Part shown: one piece after another, positions 8,846 to 17,353 of the stretch | How the letters are laid out: each line of letters starts with the position of its first letter | Numbering within the stretch: the stretch's first letter is position 1 | Source: Micromonospora foliorum | Lineage (GTDB): Bacteria; Actinomycetota; Actinomycetes; Mycobacteriales; Micromonosporaceae | Direction of reading: 5' to 3' | Assembly: GCF_022229015.1 (NCBI RefSeq) | Contig: NZ_JAKKFF010000446.1 | Span: 1-64,000, forward strand | DNA length: 64,000 bases | The notes under the pieces: model-generated | Told to the model about the DNA's origin: nothing | Seen by the model: the letters and a program-made list of their open reading frames with translations, nothing else | Databases searched by the model: none | Translations under genes and position numbers: made by a program

Positions 8846-9426
8846 GAACCGTAGTTGCTGCCGACTAGCACGACTCTGTCTACCGACAACTGGGCACGGA
8901 AGTAGACATCGATCTAGAGCGCGGCGTGTTTCGCCACTGAGTGCGTGCGGCCTATGGCAGGCGCGCGCAGGCAACGCGGGCTTCTATAGAATGATCAACC
9001 ATCACGCACTACCCCCGTGGTGTCATGTCGGCCTAGGTGATCGCTTGATCACGTGACGACTGCAGATTTGCATCGTTCCGCGACTAGCGTCAAGAGGCAC
9101 TTTGATGAGAGTGCCTTGGGTGTGACCACGTCATGCATAGCAAAGTCGGCCGACGGCTGAAAGAGATCACCCCTGTTAATCGTGAATCCCTGGCCCCGCC
9201 AACCAGCCTGACGCATGTCGCACAGTAACCCGGACGGTTGCCTGGGGCAACCCCCTGGCCAAGCAAGAGGGGTTTCCGCAGGTGGGCGACCATTACACAA
9301 GGAGCTGCAGGCAGTTCACGGGTAAATTTTCTTCGCCTGCAGCCCACGTCGTTGACAACGATGTCCAGCCGGTCGTAGCGTCAAGTCAGTACCGATCACG
9401 GAGTCGGGCCTAGGACAAGCTGTCAA

Positions 9427-9455
9427 TTGACCAGGCTCGGACGCGTCGTTATGTC
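9427..9455 (+). promoter_or_regulatory. candidate promoter for the P450 gene
   Basis: TTGACC (9427-9432) and TATGTC (9450-9455) are separated by exactly 17 nt. Transcription would begin about 35 nt before the TTG start at 9497. Confidence 0.4.
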
Positions 9456-9496
9456 GCGCACATTGCGCACGGGGAACCCATCAAAGGGGTGGCAAT

Positions 9497-10660
9497 TTGA
9501 CTACAGCCGTGGAATACGACCCTCTGTCTCCAGAAATGCTCGCAAATCCGTACCCTCAGTACGCTCGGTTCCGTAGAACAGCGCCCATCTTCTGGCACGA
9601 GGGAATGAAGTCATGGGTGCTCAGCCGGTATCAAGACTGCCGCGACGTGCTGCGCGACAACGACATGTTCGCGCGAGACCGCCGGCGGGTAGGGGCGGAG
9701 CTGCCGGAGTTCCTGCAGAACATCCAGACGATTGATCCACCGGACCAAGGCCCACTGAAGAGCGTCCTAATGAACGCCCTGCGTTCTCAAGACCTTGACA
9801 CCGCTGGCGCCCAGGCTCGGGAGCAGATCACGGGGATCTTCGCCGACCTCGCGCAGCGTGAACGCTTCGATTGGATCAAGGAGGTCGCCGCTCCGGTCGC
9901 CCTCACGATCACCTCGCACTTGTTTGGAGTGCAGCGCCCCGACCTGCACTGGTACGTCAAGTTGTCCGACTCCATTGCCCGCCGGATGGATATCGGGCTG
10001 CGCCCCGAACGAGCAGCGGTCGGGAACGATGCCCGCACTCAGCTCAACTCGTTGGTCGACCAGTGGTACGCCGCCGAACGACGGCCTGGAGTGTTCGCCA
10101 CCATCCGGGAAACCGCCGGCCAGCTCCAGGTTCCGCCGCACTACGTGCACAACACCGCAGGTGTGATGTTCAACGCGAGCTACGGGACCCTGTTTGCGAC
10201 GGTCAGCAACATTGCTATGACACTGATCGAACGACCTGAAACGCTCGATGCCCTGCGCGGGGCAGACCGCAAACTCCTCGATTCCGCTACTGACGAGCTG
10301 ATCCGCTTCGAGGGGCCGGCCCAGGGAACTAGTCGCGTCGCTACCGAGCGAACGGTCATCCATGGCACGACGATCGAGCGTGGCCAGATCGTGCTGACCC
10401 TGATGGCCTCCGCGAACCGCGACGAGACCGAGTTCACGCGTCCGGATGAGCTGGTGCTGGACCGATCGCCTAACCGGCATCTGTCGTTTGGCTGGGGCGT
10501 TCATGGCTGTCTCGGAGCAGCCTTCGGCAGAGTGGCGGTTCGCGAGCTGATTCTATGCTTGACCGAAGCCCCTCGGCTGCGGCTAGCTGGCACACCGGTG
10601 CGACGGACGACGGCAACGGTCCGAAGCCTCGATTCATTGCCGGTCTCCTTCACCGCCTGA
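9497..10660 (+). CDS. cytochrome P450, proposed pentapeptide-modifying (BytO-like role)
   Basis: The 387-residue product starts at TTG 9497 with AAAGGGG upstream. Cys338 in FGWGVHGCLGA is the heme ligand, and E267-x-x-R270 (ELIR) is the K-helix motif. In the I-helix (ASYGT, about 227-231) the usual acidic residue of the acid-alcohol pair is Gly230 while Thr231 remains. This is atypical for a hydroxylase and fits a radical-coupling enzyme. No redox partner is encoded nearby. It is divergent from the MSYDH operon, whereas bytO normally follows bytA on the same strand. The proposed role is Tyr-His cross-linking or another oxidation of the pentapeptide (inference). A role unrelated to the peptide cannot be excluded. 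Confidence 0.85.
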   Translation: MTTAVEYDPLSPEMLANPYPQYARFRRTAPIFWHEGMKSWVLSRYQDCRDVLRDNDMFARDRRRVGAELPEFLQNIQTIDPPDQGPLKSVLMNALRSQDLDTAGAQAREQITGIFADLAQRERFDWIKEVAAPVALTITSHLFGVQRPDLHWYVKLSDSIARRMDIGLRPERAAVGNDARTQLNSLVDQWYAAERRPGVFATIRETAGQLQVPPHYVHNTAGVMFNASYGTLFATVSNIAMTLIERPETLDALRGADRKLLDSATDELIRFEGPAQGTSRVATERTVIHGTTIERGQIVLTLMASANRDETEFTRPDELVLDRSPNRHLSFGWGVHGCLGAAFGRVAVRELILCLTEAPRLRLAGTPVRRTTATVRSLDSLPVSFTA

Positions 10661-11269
10661 CGCCGTCATCGTCCGGCAGCCTCAGGGGACAACTAGGGCA
10701 GTTGCGAAAGAGAGCAGATCGGTAACCCTAGCCCGGGTAGCGGCCCGTTCCCCTACGTGCTGAACTCAAGCTCCTACTGCCGAACCTGCCGCCAAGACGC
10801 GGCCATGCCTGTCGACTAGTCGCAACCCTGGTCACACGCCCTGTCTGCGGCTCGGGTCGTCCGCCCCCGCCTACCCTTGGTGATGGGCGGACGACCTCAG
10901 CACGATCAATCGGGGGCGCGTCGGCCGTCTGCGCGATTGCGCGGGCACGGCGGACGTAGCTGCTCGCATGCCGGCCCTTATCCCGCGTCGTGCGCCGCGC
11001 GAGTTGAACGAGCCGAATCGTTCCGGCGGAAAGAATGCGCACGCGACGACGCCACTCGGACGCGATCCGTCGCCGGCTCCCCTTCGGCGGCCGGTAGCCA
11101 CAGGACTCCGAACGGGTGCAGCCCTGCCGACGGCACGACACGAAGAAGCCCCGGGCCACCAGCGGAGGCAGCTCGGAGGTTGTGTCGTTGACGGCGAATC
11201 GGGGTCGCAGTACCGCCGACGCGGAGGTGGGAGGCGACGTGCTCTCATGACCGCCTGCAGCTGACGTCG
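10661..11269. other. 600-bp region without a recognisable gene
   Basis: Open frames here are GC-rich shadows with Arg/Pro/Ser-rich translations. I see no family resemblance on either strand. The only clear structure is the 12-bp stem at 10855-10896. Confidence 0.5.
10855..10896. terminator. 12-bp stem-loop
   Basis: GGTCGTCCGCCC (10855-10866) pairs perfectly with 10885-10896 across an 18-nt loop. It is about 200 nt downstream of the P450 gene and could end that transcript, but there is no U-tract. Confidence 0.4.
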
Positions 11270-11470
11270 TTGATCCGGGCAGTAAACGCAATTCTTCTGG
11301 GTGCAGTGATGTGGGGCATCGGCGTTCCGCTCATTTTCTACGCCCTCTCCCAAGGGATGCCGACGCTCGACCTCATGGGTTTGACAACCATGGCCGCGGG
11401 CAGTGGCATCGTCGCGACGTGTCTGCGGCAAGCGGCCTCCCGGCAAGCAGCCAGCGGCCGTCAGCTCACT
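11270..11470 (+). pseudogene. small membrane protein, N-terminal part, probably decayed
   Basis: TTG at 11270 opens a frame with two hydrophobic segments (AVNAILLGAVMWGIGVPLIFYAL and LMGLTTMAAGSGIVATCL). The frame then degenerates into Arg/Ser-rich sequence that overlaps another remnant. No family was recognised. It may be a small two-helix membrane protein whose 3' end has been lost. Confidence 0.3.
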
Positions 11471-11499
11471 GATCTGCGACACGTCTCGCTGCGGCGGTG

Positions 11500-11675
11500 C
11501 AGGCGGTATCCGAGCGGCACGACCCTACTCGGTGGCAGCGGCGGACCCGTTTGCCGCGCGACACGCGATCACCGGAGAAGTGCCACTCGACAGCGTCCGG
11601 CGAGTCGCCGTGCTGACCAACGGAGCAGCACGTTTGGTCGTATCAGGACCTGGGTGACACGGCTTGGGGGTAGCT
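11500..11675 (+). pseudogene. phosphatase-2C-like C-terminal fragment
   Basis: The translated piece ARPYSVAAADPFAARHAITGEV plus VRRVAVLTNGAARLVV resembles the C-terminal region of actinobacterial PP2C-like proteins (pattern AxxxTDGAxRLVDxF). It is followed by a frame slip and stop. No N-terminal catalytic part is nearby. Confidence 0.33.
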
Positions 11676-11705
11676 GGGGCCTGAGCGATCAATCACGATG
11701 AGCGA

Positions 11706-12359
11706 GTGATCGAGCGATTGATCGAGCAACGACCGATGAACATCGTCCGTCGGCGGGTGATGGCAATCGTGCTCACCGGCCTGGTCGTCGTTGCGGTGCC
11801 AGCCGTGCTCGTTGCCTGGCGCAATCCGTGGCACTACGTACACCTCATGCCGTTCGGCAGCTCGTCAGTCGTGGCGGCTGTGCTATTCGCCGCATCGGTG
11901 TTGCTCGGCGTCGCGGCGTGGCTTGTTCTGCGCCCAGCACTCGCGCGGGCGGTGGCTGTGGTCGCAACCGTCTTGGCGTTGATGGCGGCCTGTAGTGGCG
12001 CCGAGTTTTTGGGGCCGTCGCTCTACGGCGTGGAGCCGGACCGGGATACCGAAGTTGTAGCCCTTTCCTCAGGCGGTTCGTTCGAGGTGGTCCTGCTGCA
12101 CTACCCCGAATTTATGATGGGCTTTGATGTCTTACGTATTCGGTCGCGGGCGGGGCTGAGGAGCCGGGAGGCCAACCAGGACGTCGCATGCTTCGCCACG
12201 CCATTCGATGGACTTGGCCCCGAGGGCACCTTCGGTACCGCTCGTTTCCTCAGCGATCACGAGATCGAAGTCCGCACCGAGGCAGGCCAGCCCTGGACGA
12301 CCCGGTTTGACCCGCGCACCCTCCTGGCCGTCTCCACCCTGTCCCACGGCTGCCAGTAG
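11706..12359 (+). CDS. membrane protein of unknown function
   Basis: The 217-residue product has three hydrophobic segments (VMAIVLTGLVVVAVPAVLVAW, SVVAAVLFAASVLLGVAAWLVL, VAVVATVLALMAACSGAEFLG) and then a soluble C-terminal domain of about 115 residues. That domain is beta-rich (SSGGSFEVVLLHYPEFMMGFDVLRIRSR and TARFLSDHEIEVRTEAG) with two Cys. The start may be GTG 11706 or ATG 11736 (MNIVRRRVM). No family was recognised and there is no operon partner. Confidence 0.65.
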   Translation: MIERLIEQRPMNIVRRRVMAIVLTGLVVVAVPAVLVAWRNPWHYVHLMPFGSSSVVAAVLFAASVLLGVAAWLVLRPALARAVAVVATVLALMAACSGAEFLGPSLYGVEPDRDTEVVALSSGGSFEVVLLHYPEFMMGFDVLRIRSRAGLRSREANQDVACFATPFDGLGPEGTFGTARFLSDHEIEVRTEAGQPWTTRFDPRTLLAVSTLSHGCQ

Positions 12360-12768
12360 GCGGCGGTCTAGCCGCAATTGTCACCCACGTCCCGAGACTG
12401 ATCTGTCACCCAGGTCCTGAGACCCGACACCGGCTGCCGGCGAAGTGGTGAGAACTTTCTGTACGTCTTCAAGGCGGCCCTGAACGGGCCGCACGCGCCG
12501 CCGCCTGGGCGCGCGTCCGTCGCTCCGCTGGCGCTCCGACTCCGGCCGCGCAGAACGCCCGGCGGCTGGCGCGGAAGAAAGGGCCGCCGCAGAACGACAG
12601 GCGGTTCATCGGTGTAGAAGTGGGCCGGCACCCGGCCGGGAGCCTACGACGACAGGTGCGCCAACTGCGCCCCCGAAAACGTACCGGTACTGGCGGTGAC
12701 GAGCACGAGCGTGGCCAGGAGCCCGAGCGGCAGTCGGCCGCCCGGGCTCCCGGATCGTGACGCGTTCG
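12360..12768. other. intergenic region with repeat and decayed sequence
   Basis: Apart from the imperfect direct repeat at 12379-12423 nothing gene-like was recognised. It is GC-rich with Arg/Pro-rich shadow frames. Confidence 0.5.
12379..12423. repeat. tandem 20-nt repeat resembling an IS481-type end
   Basis: TGTCACCCACGTCCCGAGAC (12379-12398) and TGTCACCCAGGTCCTGAGAC (12404-12423) match at 18 of 20 positions with a 25-nt period. Repeated TGTCxCCxxxGTCCxGAGAC sequences resemble ends of IS481-like elements in actinomycetes. No transposase is present, so this would be a leftover end. Confidence 0.45.
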
Positions 12769-15700
12769 TCACGGGTACATCTGCGTGACGGTGAAATTCA
12801 TCGATTGAGCGAAGAGGCTGACACCGGTCGGGCTGTTGGGGTGGAAGGACTGCTGCGACGTCGGGCCGTCCGGGGTGTCACCCGGCGACTTGTCCGTCAC
12901 GACCCCGTGGATGCCCGCCGGCGAGCCGCAGACCGACTTGCCCGCGAACTCGTCCATCGGGTCGGAGTAGTACGCGATCGTCCCGCCGCGCGCGGTGTTG
13001 AATTCGCGGACGACGTCCAACTGCTCGTCACGCAGCAGCACGCTCATTTCGGACAGCCACACCCGCTCCTCGTCGCTGAGGACGAGCTTGATGGCGCAGA
13101 GCGGGTCGCCGCCGATCTCGACGAGCTTCGGGTACCCCATGAGCATGATCTTGGCGTTCGGCGCCTTCTTGTGGATCTCCTCCAGCACCTTCGTGTTCGA
13201 CCGGGGAATCGTGTCGGTGATGCGGCGCCTGGTCGAAACGTCCACGGTGTCCGTCTCGCCCGACAGGTTCGCCTTGAAGCAGTCCAGCGGGCCGGCCATG
13301 ATGACGCACTCCTTGACCACCGGGCCGAACTTCGCGTCGTTGCCGCCGATCGAGACCGTGACGAGCGTGGTGTTCTCGTCCAGGTAGCCCTTGTCGAGCT
13401 GGGACACCTCCAGGTACTGGCCCTTGCCCCGTTCGTTGTCGGCGTTGCGGGGCTCGTTGCTGACGGTACGCAGTGGCAGGATGTTCTCCGTCTCCGCGCC
13501 CGAGCAGGCGATCAGGTGGTAGTCCATGTTGACGTCGTGCTGCTGGCTCGTGATGTCCGCCCGCGACCCGATCGGCGTGGACGACCCGGGCAGCACCGCC
13601 TTACGCGACCACGCGTTCTTCGAGCGGTGGCAGCCGTTGCGGAAGGCGTTGTCGCGGTTGTTGTCCGTCTCGCGGTAGTAGTCCGAGCCGTTCACCGGCG
13701 AGGCGCCCTCGCCCGACGAGAACGAGTCGCCGAGCGCCACCACCTGGTGCTGCGGCTTGCCCGGCAGCGGGATGAACGCCGCCGCGTCGAAGGCCACGTT
13801 CTCCTGCGGCCGGCCCAGGGCGAGGTCGCCCTGCCCGCTGGTCGGCACGTCGTCCCGCAGTTGCGCCAACTCCTCCGGTGTCAGGTCCGACACCATGTTG
13901 GTCAGCTCCACCTTCGGGACGTTGTTGAACTCGAACACGCCGAGCGCCACCCAGCGGTTCGCGTACCCGCGCTGCTGGACCATGCGGGTCTTGACCACGC
14001 CGTTCTTCGTCGTGATCTTGTACGCCGCCTGCTGGGTGGTGCCGAGGTGATCGGGGATGTGGACCATGACCCGCATCCAGCCGTTCACCGTCCGGTCCAG
14101 CGTCCACGTCCCACTGACGTAGAGGTTGCTGCCCGGCTGGCGGGTGTGCGTGAACCAGTAGTGCGCGCCGTACCCGCCGCCGACCTGGTGCAGGTCGATC
14201 TTGCCGGGGTACTGGAGCGTGCCGTTCTGCGTCTCGCCGGCGAACCCGTGCGTGAACGTGCCGCTGTTCGTCCGTCGGGTGCAGAGCCAACCGGCCTCGT
14301 CACGGCGTGGGCTGACGACCTCGTTGATCACGTCGTCCACCACGAGCGCGTTCGCCGGCAGGTCGGTGCCGCACTTCGGGTAATAGCTCACCCCGGCGGC
14401 CGGATACGCCCAGCCGGGGTCGTACCTGATGGCGGCGTTACCACAGTCCAGACAGCCCGGTTTCCAGTCCGCGGATCGGTTGTACCAGCACTTGAGGTCC
14501 CGTTCGCCAATGCCGTTCACGTGGTGGCACGGGCCGGCCGGCTCGTCGATCACATCGGGCGCCGTCGGCGGGAGGTTGTTGCCGTAGAAGCAGTCGTTGG
14601 ACTGGTCGCAGAACGTCTGGAGGTGCGGCTTTACCCGCGCGCGCCCGTCGTTCGTGCTCCACCACGCGTACCGGTAGCCGTCGGTGTAGGTGTCCGGCTT
14701 CTCGATCGCGTTGAGCGGGTGTCCGGCCCAACCCATGATCTTCTCCGGGTACGGCCAGTGGCTCGGGTGCCGCGCGTCGTCGTAGGTGAACTCCAGGAAC
14801 GCCTTGCGATTCGCCGGGTACCGCGGGTTGGCCGGGTTGTTCGCCCAGCCGACGCCCCACGGCCCGTCCGTGCTGCCCTCCGGCGCGTAGAACCCGGTGT
14901 TGTAGGCCCACACCGCGAAGAACCAGCTCTCGATGTACTGCGGGTCGCCGCCGTTGACCTTCATGTTGTACGCGTGGACCTGGTTCCACTTGTCCTGCAG
15001 GATCCGCAGCGACTGGGAGATGTTCGCGGCGAAGTCCACGGTGATGGCCAGCTGCTGGTTGTACGGCAGCGGGACCTCGTTCGGCTTCTGGAACCCGGGC
15101 TTGCGCATGCCGTCGGTGACCTGCCCGACGCCGTAGCCGCAGTCGGATTTGTCCCAGCGGATCGTCCAGTCGTCGCTCGTGTCGGCGTCGTAGATGTCCA
15201 GCCCGTAGTAGTTACCGACGAGCGGGTTGCCGAACTCGCCGGGCAGGACGTGCGGCGAGGCCTGCCACAGGTTCGACTCCTGGGCGAGGATGCCGAGCAT
15301 GATCTGCGCGGGCACGTGGCCACCGCCGTTGAGCGGCCGCATCGGGAACCAGTCTGCGACGTTGTAGCCGGGCAGGCCGGACTGGTTGAAGTTGTTGCCC
15401 CGGTTGAGGACCAGCGCGTCCTGCACCGCCATGTCGACGACCCACTCGATCTCCCGGGCGCGGGGCTGGTACACCTGTACCCGCACGTCGTTGCGGGGGA
15501 TCGCGCACCAGGCGGCCGTGTCGACCGGGTCGTGCAGCGGTGTCGCCAGCGTCGTGGCGCCCGGTGCCGACCGGGCCCGCCCCGGCGTCTTCGGGTTCGC
15601 CCGAGCGCCGGCGTCGCCCGACGCCGGCGTGGTTGGCGCGACCGCGAAGTCCACGCTGCGACCGGTCGCCGGCACCTTGGCCTTCATGGTGAGCGACCGT

Positions 15701-16803
15701 TCGCGGCGGCCGTCCGCGGCCTGCGCCGCCCGCGGGTCGGTCGTCCACCGGATGTCGTCCAGCAGCAGGTCACCCTCGCTGGACATCTCCGCCTGCACGG
15801 TCGCGTCGAGCTTTGCGACACCCGTGGGCAGCTTGTGCACCTTGCCGGGGGTACCGGTGATGCCGACCCGACCGCCCGCGCCCTTGACCACGTTCATGTC
15901 GGTCGTGCCGCCCTCGGCCAGGGTGGCTGTCGCGCCGGACTTCACGACGGTCCGCTTGACCCGGCCGGCCTTGCTGTCGGCATCCATGTACACGACGGCG
16001 TCGCCGTTGGCCGCCAGCCGGAACGGTACCCCGGTGGTCCTCGCCACTGCCGACCGGCGCCCCTTGCCGTCGACCCTGACCAGCGCGCCGTTGTCGGCGG
16101 CGATGATCTCGTTCTTGACCGGTAGCGCCGAGGTGAGCTGGCCCGCCACCTGAATCGGCGCGGCCACGGTGCCGGTCGCGGCGTCGAGCTGCGTCAGGCG
16201 GGTCCTGCCCGAGCCGGTGTCGCCGCCGGTGAACGTGCTCAGCACGACGTTCTCACCGGTACCGCAGCCGGGGCTGAAGTATGCGAGGGACGCGTGCGCG
16301 GCCACCTTCCGGACGGACTGGTCCTTGATGTCCACGACCGCCACGAAGGCGCCGCGGTCGAACAGGTCGGGTTTGTTGGTGTAGGCGCGCGGCGCGTACG
16401 TGACGACCAGCCGCCGGCCCGACTCGGTGAGGCAGCCGTTGCCGATCCACTGGTCGGTCTCCAGCCCCGGCTCGCTCAGCGTGGCTGCGGTCGTCCAGCT
16501 GTAGCCAGAGGCCGCCGATGCCACGAGCACGTGCAGGCCGGTCATGTCGCCGGAGAGGGTCCAGGCCCGGTCCTGCGACGTCCGCCAGCCCTGCTTGAGG
16601 GCGGAGTCCCGCTGACCGGGCGGTATCGTCGTGGACGCCGCATACTTCGGGGGCGGGTCCGGCGCCGCGGCGGCCGGCGCGGGGAGCGCCACGAGACCGC
16701 TGGCGACGATCGAGGCGGTGGCGAGCGCGACGGTGGCGCCGCGACGGGCGGTTCCGGGGCTGAGCCCGCGCGGCGGCGCGGGGCGGTGCGGTGATGCTGA
16801 CAC
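12769..16803 (-). CDS. very large secreted protein with transglycosylase-like and SGNH hydrolase domains
   Basis: The 1344-residue product starts at GTG 16803, preceded by GGAGGAA. Residues 1-45 form a signal peptide ending in PAPAAAAPDPP. About 60-360 is a beta-propeller-like region. Around 495-560, ILAQESNLWQAS, GNPLVGNYYG and CGYGVGQVTDGMR look like a lytic-transglycosylase (SLT) fold, with the Glu of AQES as candidate catalytic residue. Near 1017-1340 is a GDSL/SGNH esterase: GDSFSSGEG (Ser about 1022), GGNDAKFGP (Asn about 1151) and SFHPN (His near the C-terminus). Many Cys suggest disulfides. It probably acts on peptidoglycan or cell-surface esters outside the cell. The combination and length are unusual. 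Confidence 0.85.
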   Translation of the reverse strand: MSASPHRPAPPRGLSPGTARRGATVALATASIVASGLVALPAPAAAAPDPPPKYAASTTIPPGQRDSALKQGWRTSQDRAWTLSGDMTGLHVLVASAASGYSWTTAATLSEPGLETDQWIGNGCLTESGRRLVVTYAPRAYTNKPDLFDRGAFVAVVDIKDQSVRKVAAHASLAYFSPGCGTGENVVLSTFTGGDTGSGRTRLTQLDAATGTVAAPIQVAGQLTSALPVKNEIIAADNGALVRVDGKGRRSAVARTTGVPFRLAANGDAVVYMDADSKAGRVKRTVVKSGATATLAEGGTTDMNVVKGAGGRVGITGTPGKVHKLPTGVAKLDATVQAEMSSEGDLLLDDIRWTTDPRAAQAADGRRERSLTMKAKVPATGRSVDFAVAPTTPASGDAGARANPKTPGRARSAPGATTLATPLHDPVDTAAWCAIPRNDVRVQVYQPRAREIEWVVDMAVQDALVLNRGNNFNQSGLPGYNVADWFPMRPLNGGGHVPAQIMLGILAQESNLWQASPHVLPGEFGNPLVGNYYGLDIYDADTSDDWTIRWDKSDCGYGVGQVTDGMRKPGFQKPNEVPLPYNQQLAITVDFAANISQSLRILQDKWNQVHAYNMKVNGGDPQYIESWFFAVWAYNTGFYAPEGSTDGPWGVGWANNPANPRYPANRKAFLEFTYDDARHPSHWPYPEKIMGWAGHPLNAIEKPDTYTDGYRYAWWSTNDGRARVKPHLQTFCDQSNDCFYGNNLPPTAPDVIDEPAGPCHHVNGIGERDLKCWYNRSADWKPGCLDCGNAAIRYDPGWAYPAAGVSYYPKCGTDLPANALVVDDVINEVVSPRRDEAGWLCTRRTNSGTFTHGFAGETQNGTLQYPGKIDLHQVGGGYGAHYWFTHTRQPGSNLYVSGTWTLDRTVNGWMRVMVHIPDHLGTTQQAAYKITTKNGVVKTRMVQQRGYANRWVALGVFEFNNVPKVELTNMVSDLTPEELAQLRDDVPTSGQGDLALGRPQENVAFDAAAFIPLPGKPQHQVVALGDSFSSGEGASPVNGSDYYRETDNNRDNAFRNGCHRSKNAWSRKAVLPGSSTPIGSRADITSQQHDVNMDYHLIACSGAETENILPLRTVSNEPRNADNERGKGQYLEVSQLDKGYLDENTTLVTVSIGGNDAKFGPVVKECVIMAGPLDCFKANLSGETDTVDVSTRRRITDTIPRSNTKVLEEIHKKAPNAKIMLMGYPKLVEIGGDPLCAIKLVLSDEERVWLSEMSVLLRDEQLDVVREFNTARGGTIAYYSDPMDEFAGKSVCGSPAGIHGVVTDKSPGDTPDGPTSQQSFHPNSPTGVSLFAQSMNFTVTQMYP

Positions 16804-16871
16804 TGCGGTTCCTCCAGGATGGCTTGGGGTCGATGCAGTGTCGGAGCCGCGCTCATCGTCGGCGCATCACG

Positions 16872-17279
16872 ATGTCATCGTGGGCGTACCGCGCCGGCGT
16901 CACGGCACGCCCGAGGGGCATCACGAAACGCGCACATGCTTCGACACTCCGCATCACCACAGGCGCCGGCCCGATCGAGGTCACGGGCCGGCGCACCCAG
17001 CGGATCACCGCGATGCTGCTCGTCAGCTACCGCCGGACGGTCGCGACCACCGACGTGACCGACGCGCTCTGGTCGGGCAACCCGCCCACCACGGCGGTCG
17101 ACCAGGTTCGGAACGTGTCCCGGCTCCGGCGGACGCTCTTCCGCGCCCACCTCGACCGGAGCACGGGCGGCCACACGCTCGAGATCGCCGCCGAGTACGT
17201 GGACGTCGCCCGCTTCGAGCGGCTCCTGACGGTCGCGCGCGAGGAGAGCAAACGCCGCAGCATGACACGGTGCGGATGA
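16872..17279 (+). CDS. truncated SARP-like DNA-binding protein
   Basis: The product is about 135 residues from the ATG at 16872. The segment TGRRTQRITAMLLVSYRRTVATTDVTDALWSGNPPTTAVDQVRNVSRLRRTLF is the OmpR/SARP winged-helix domain (trans_reg_C), followed by a wing-like hairpin ending EVDVARFERLL. The BTAD domain that normally follows is absent: the frame ends about 20 residues later. It may be a degraded SARP or a free-standing DNA-binding module. It is divergent from the giant secreted-protein gene, whose start is 69 bp away. Confidence 0.6.
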   Translation: MSSWAYRAGVTARPRGITKRAHASTLRITTGAGPIEVTGRRTQRITAMLLVSYRRTVATTDVTDALWSGNPPTTAVDQVRNVSRLRRTLFRAHLDRSTGGHTLEIAAEYVDVARFERLLTVAREESKRRSMTRCG

Positions 17280-17353
17280 GCTGACGATGCGGCCGCAGTG
17301 CAGGGACGCCGAAGGATCACCCCACGACATGCAGCACGACTGAGGAGGACGGC

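Larger units (their letters stand above)
8600..9496. other. 900-bp divergent intergenic region, lower GC
   Basis: This region separates the minus-strand pentapeptide operon from the plus-strand P450 gene. It contains no ORF I recognise. It holds the nested palindrome at 8809-8845 and a candidate P450 promoter at 9427-9455. Local base composition is visibly more AT-rich than the flanking genes, which suits a shared control region. Confidence 0.6.

Noticed and set aside
10728-11291. 187-codon minus-strand ORF
   Set aside because: Arg/Ser-rich, no family resemblance, overlaps equally poor frames on the other strand.
12757-16125. 1122-codon plus-strand ORF opposite the giant secreted protein
   Set aside because: It is the antisense shadow of the minus-strand gene: Arg/Val/His-rich translation, no domain, while the minus frame has a signal peptide and SGNH motifs.
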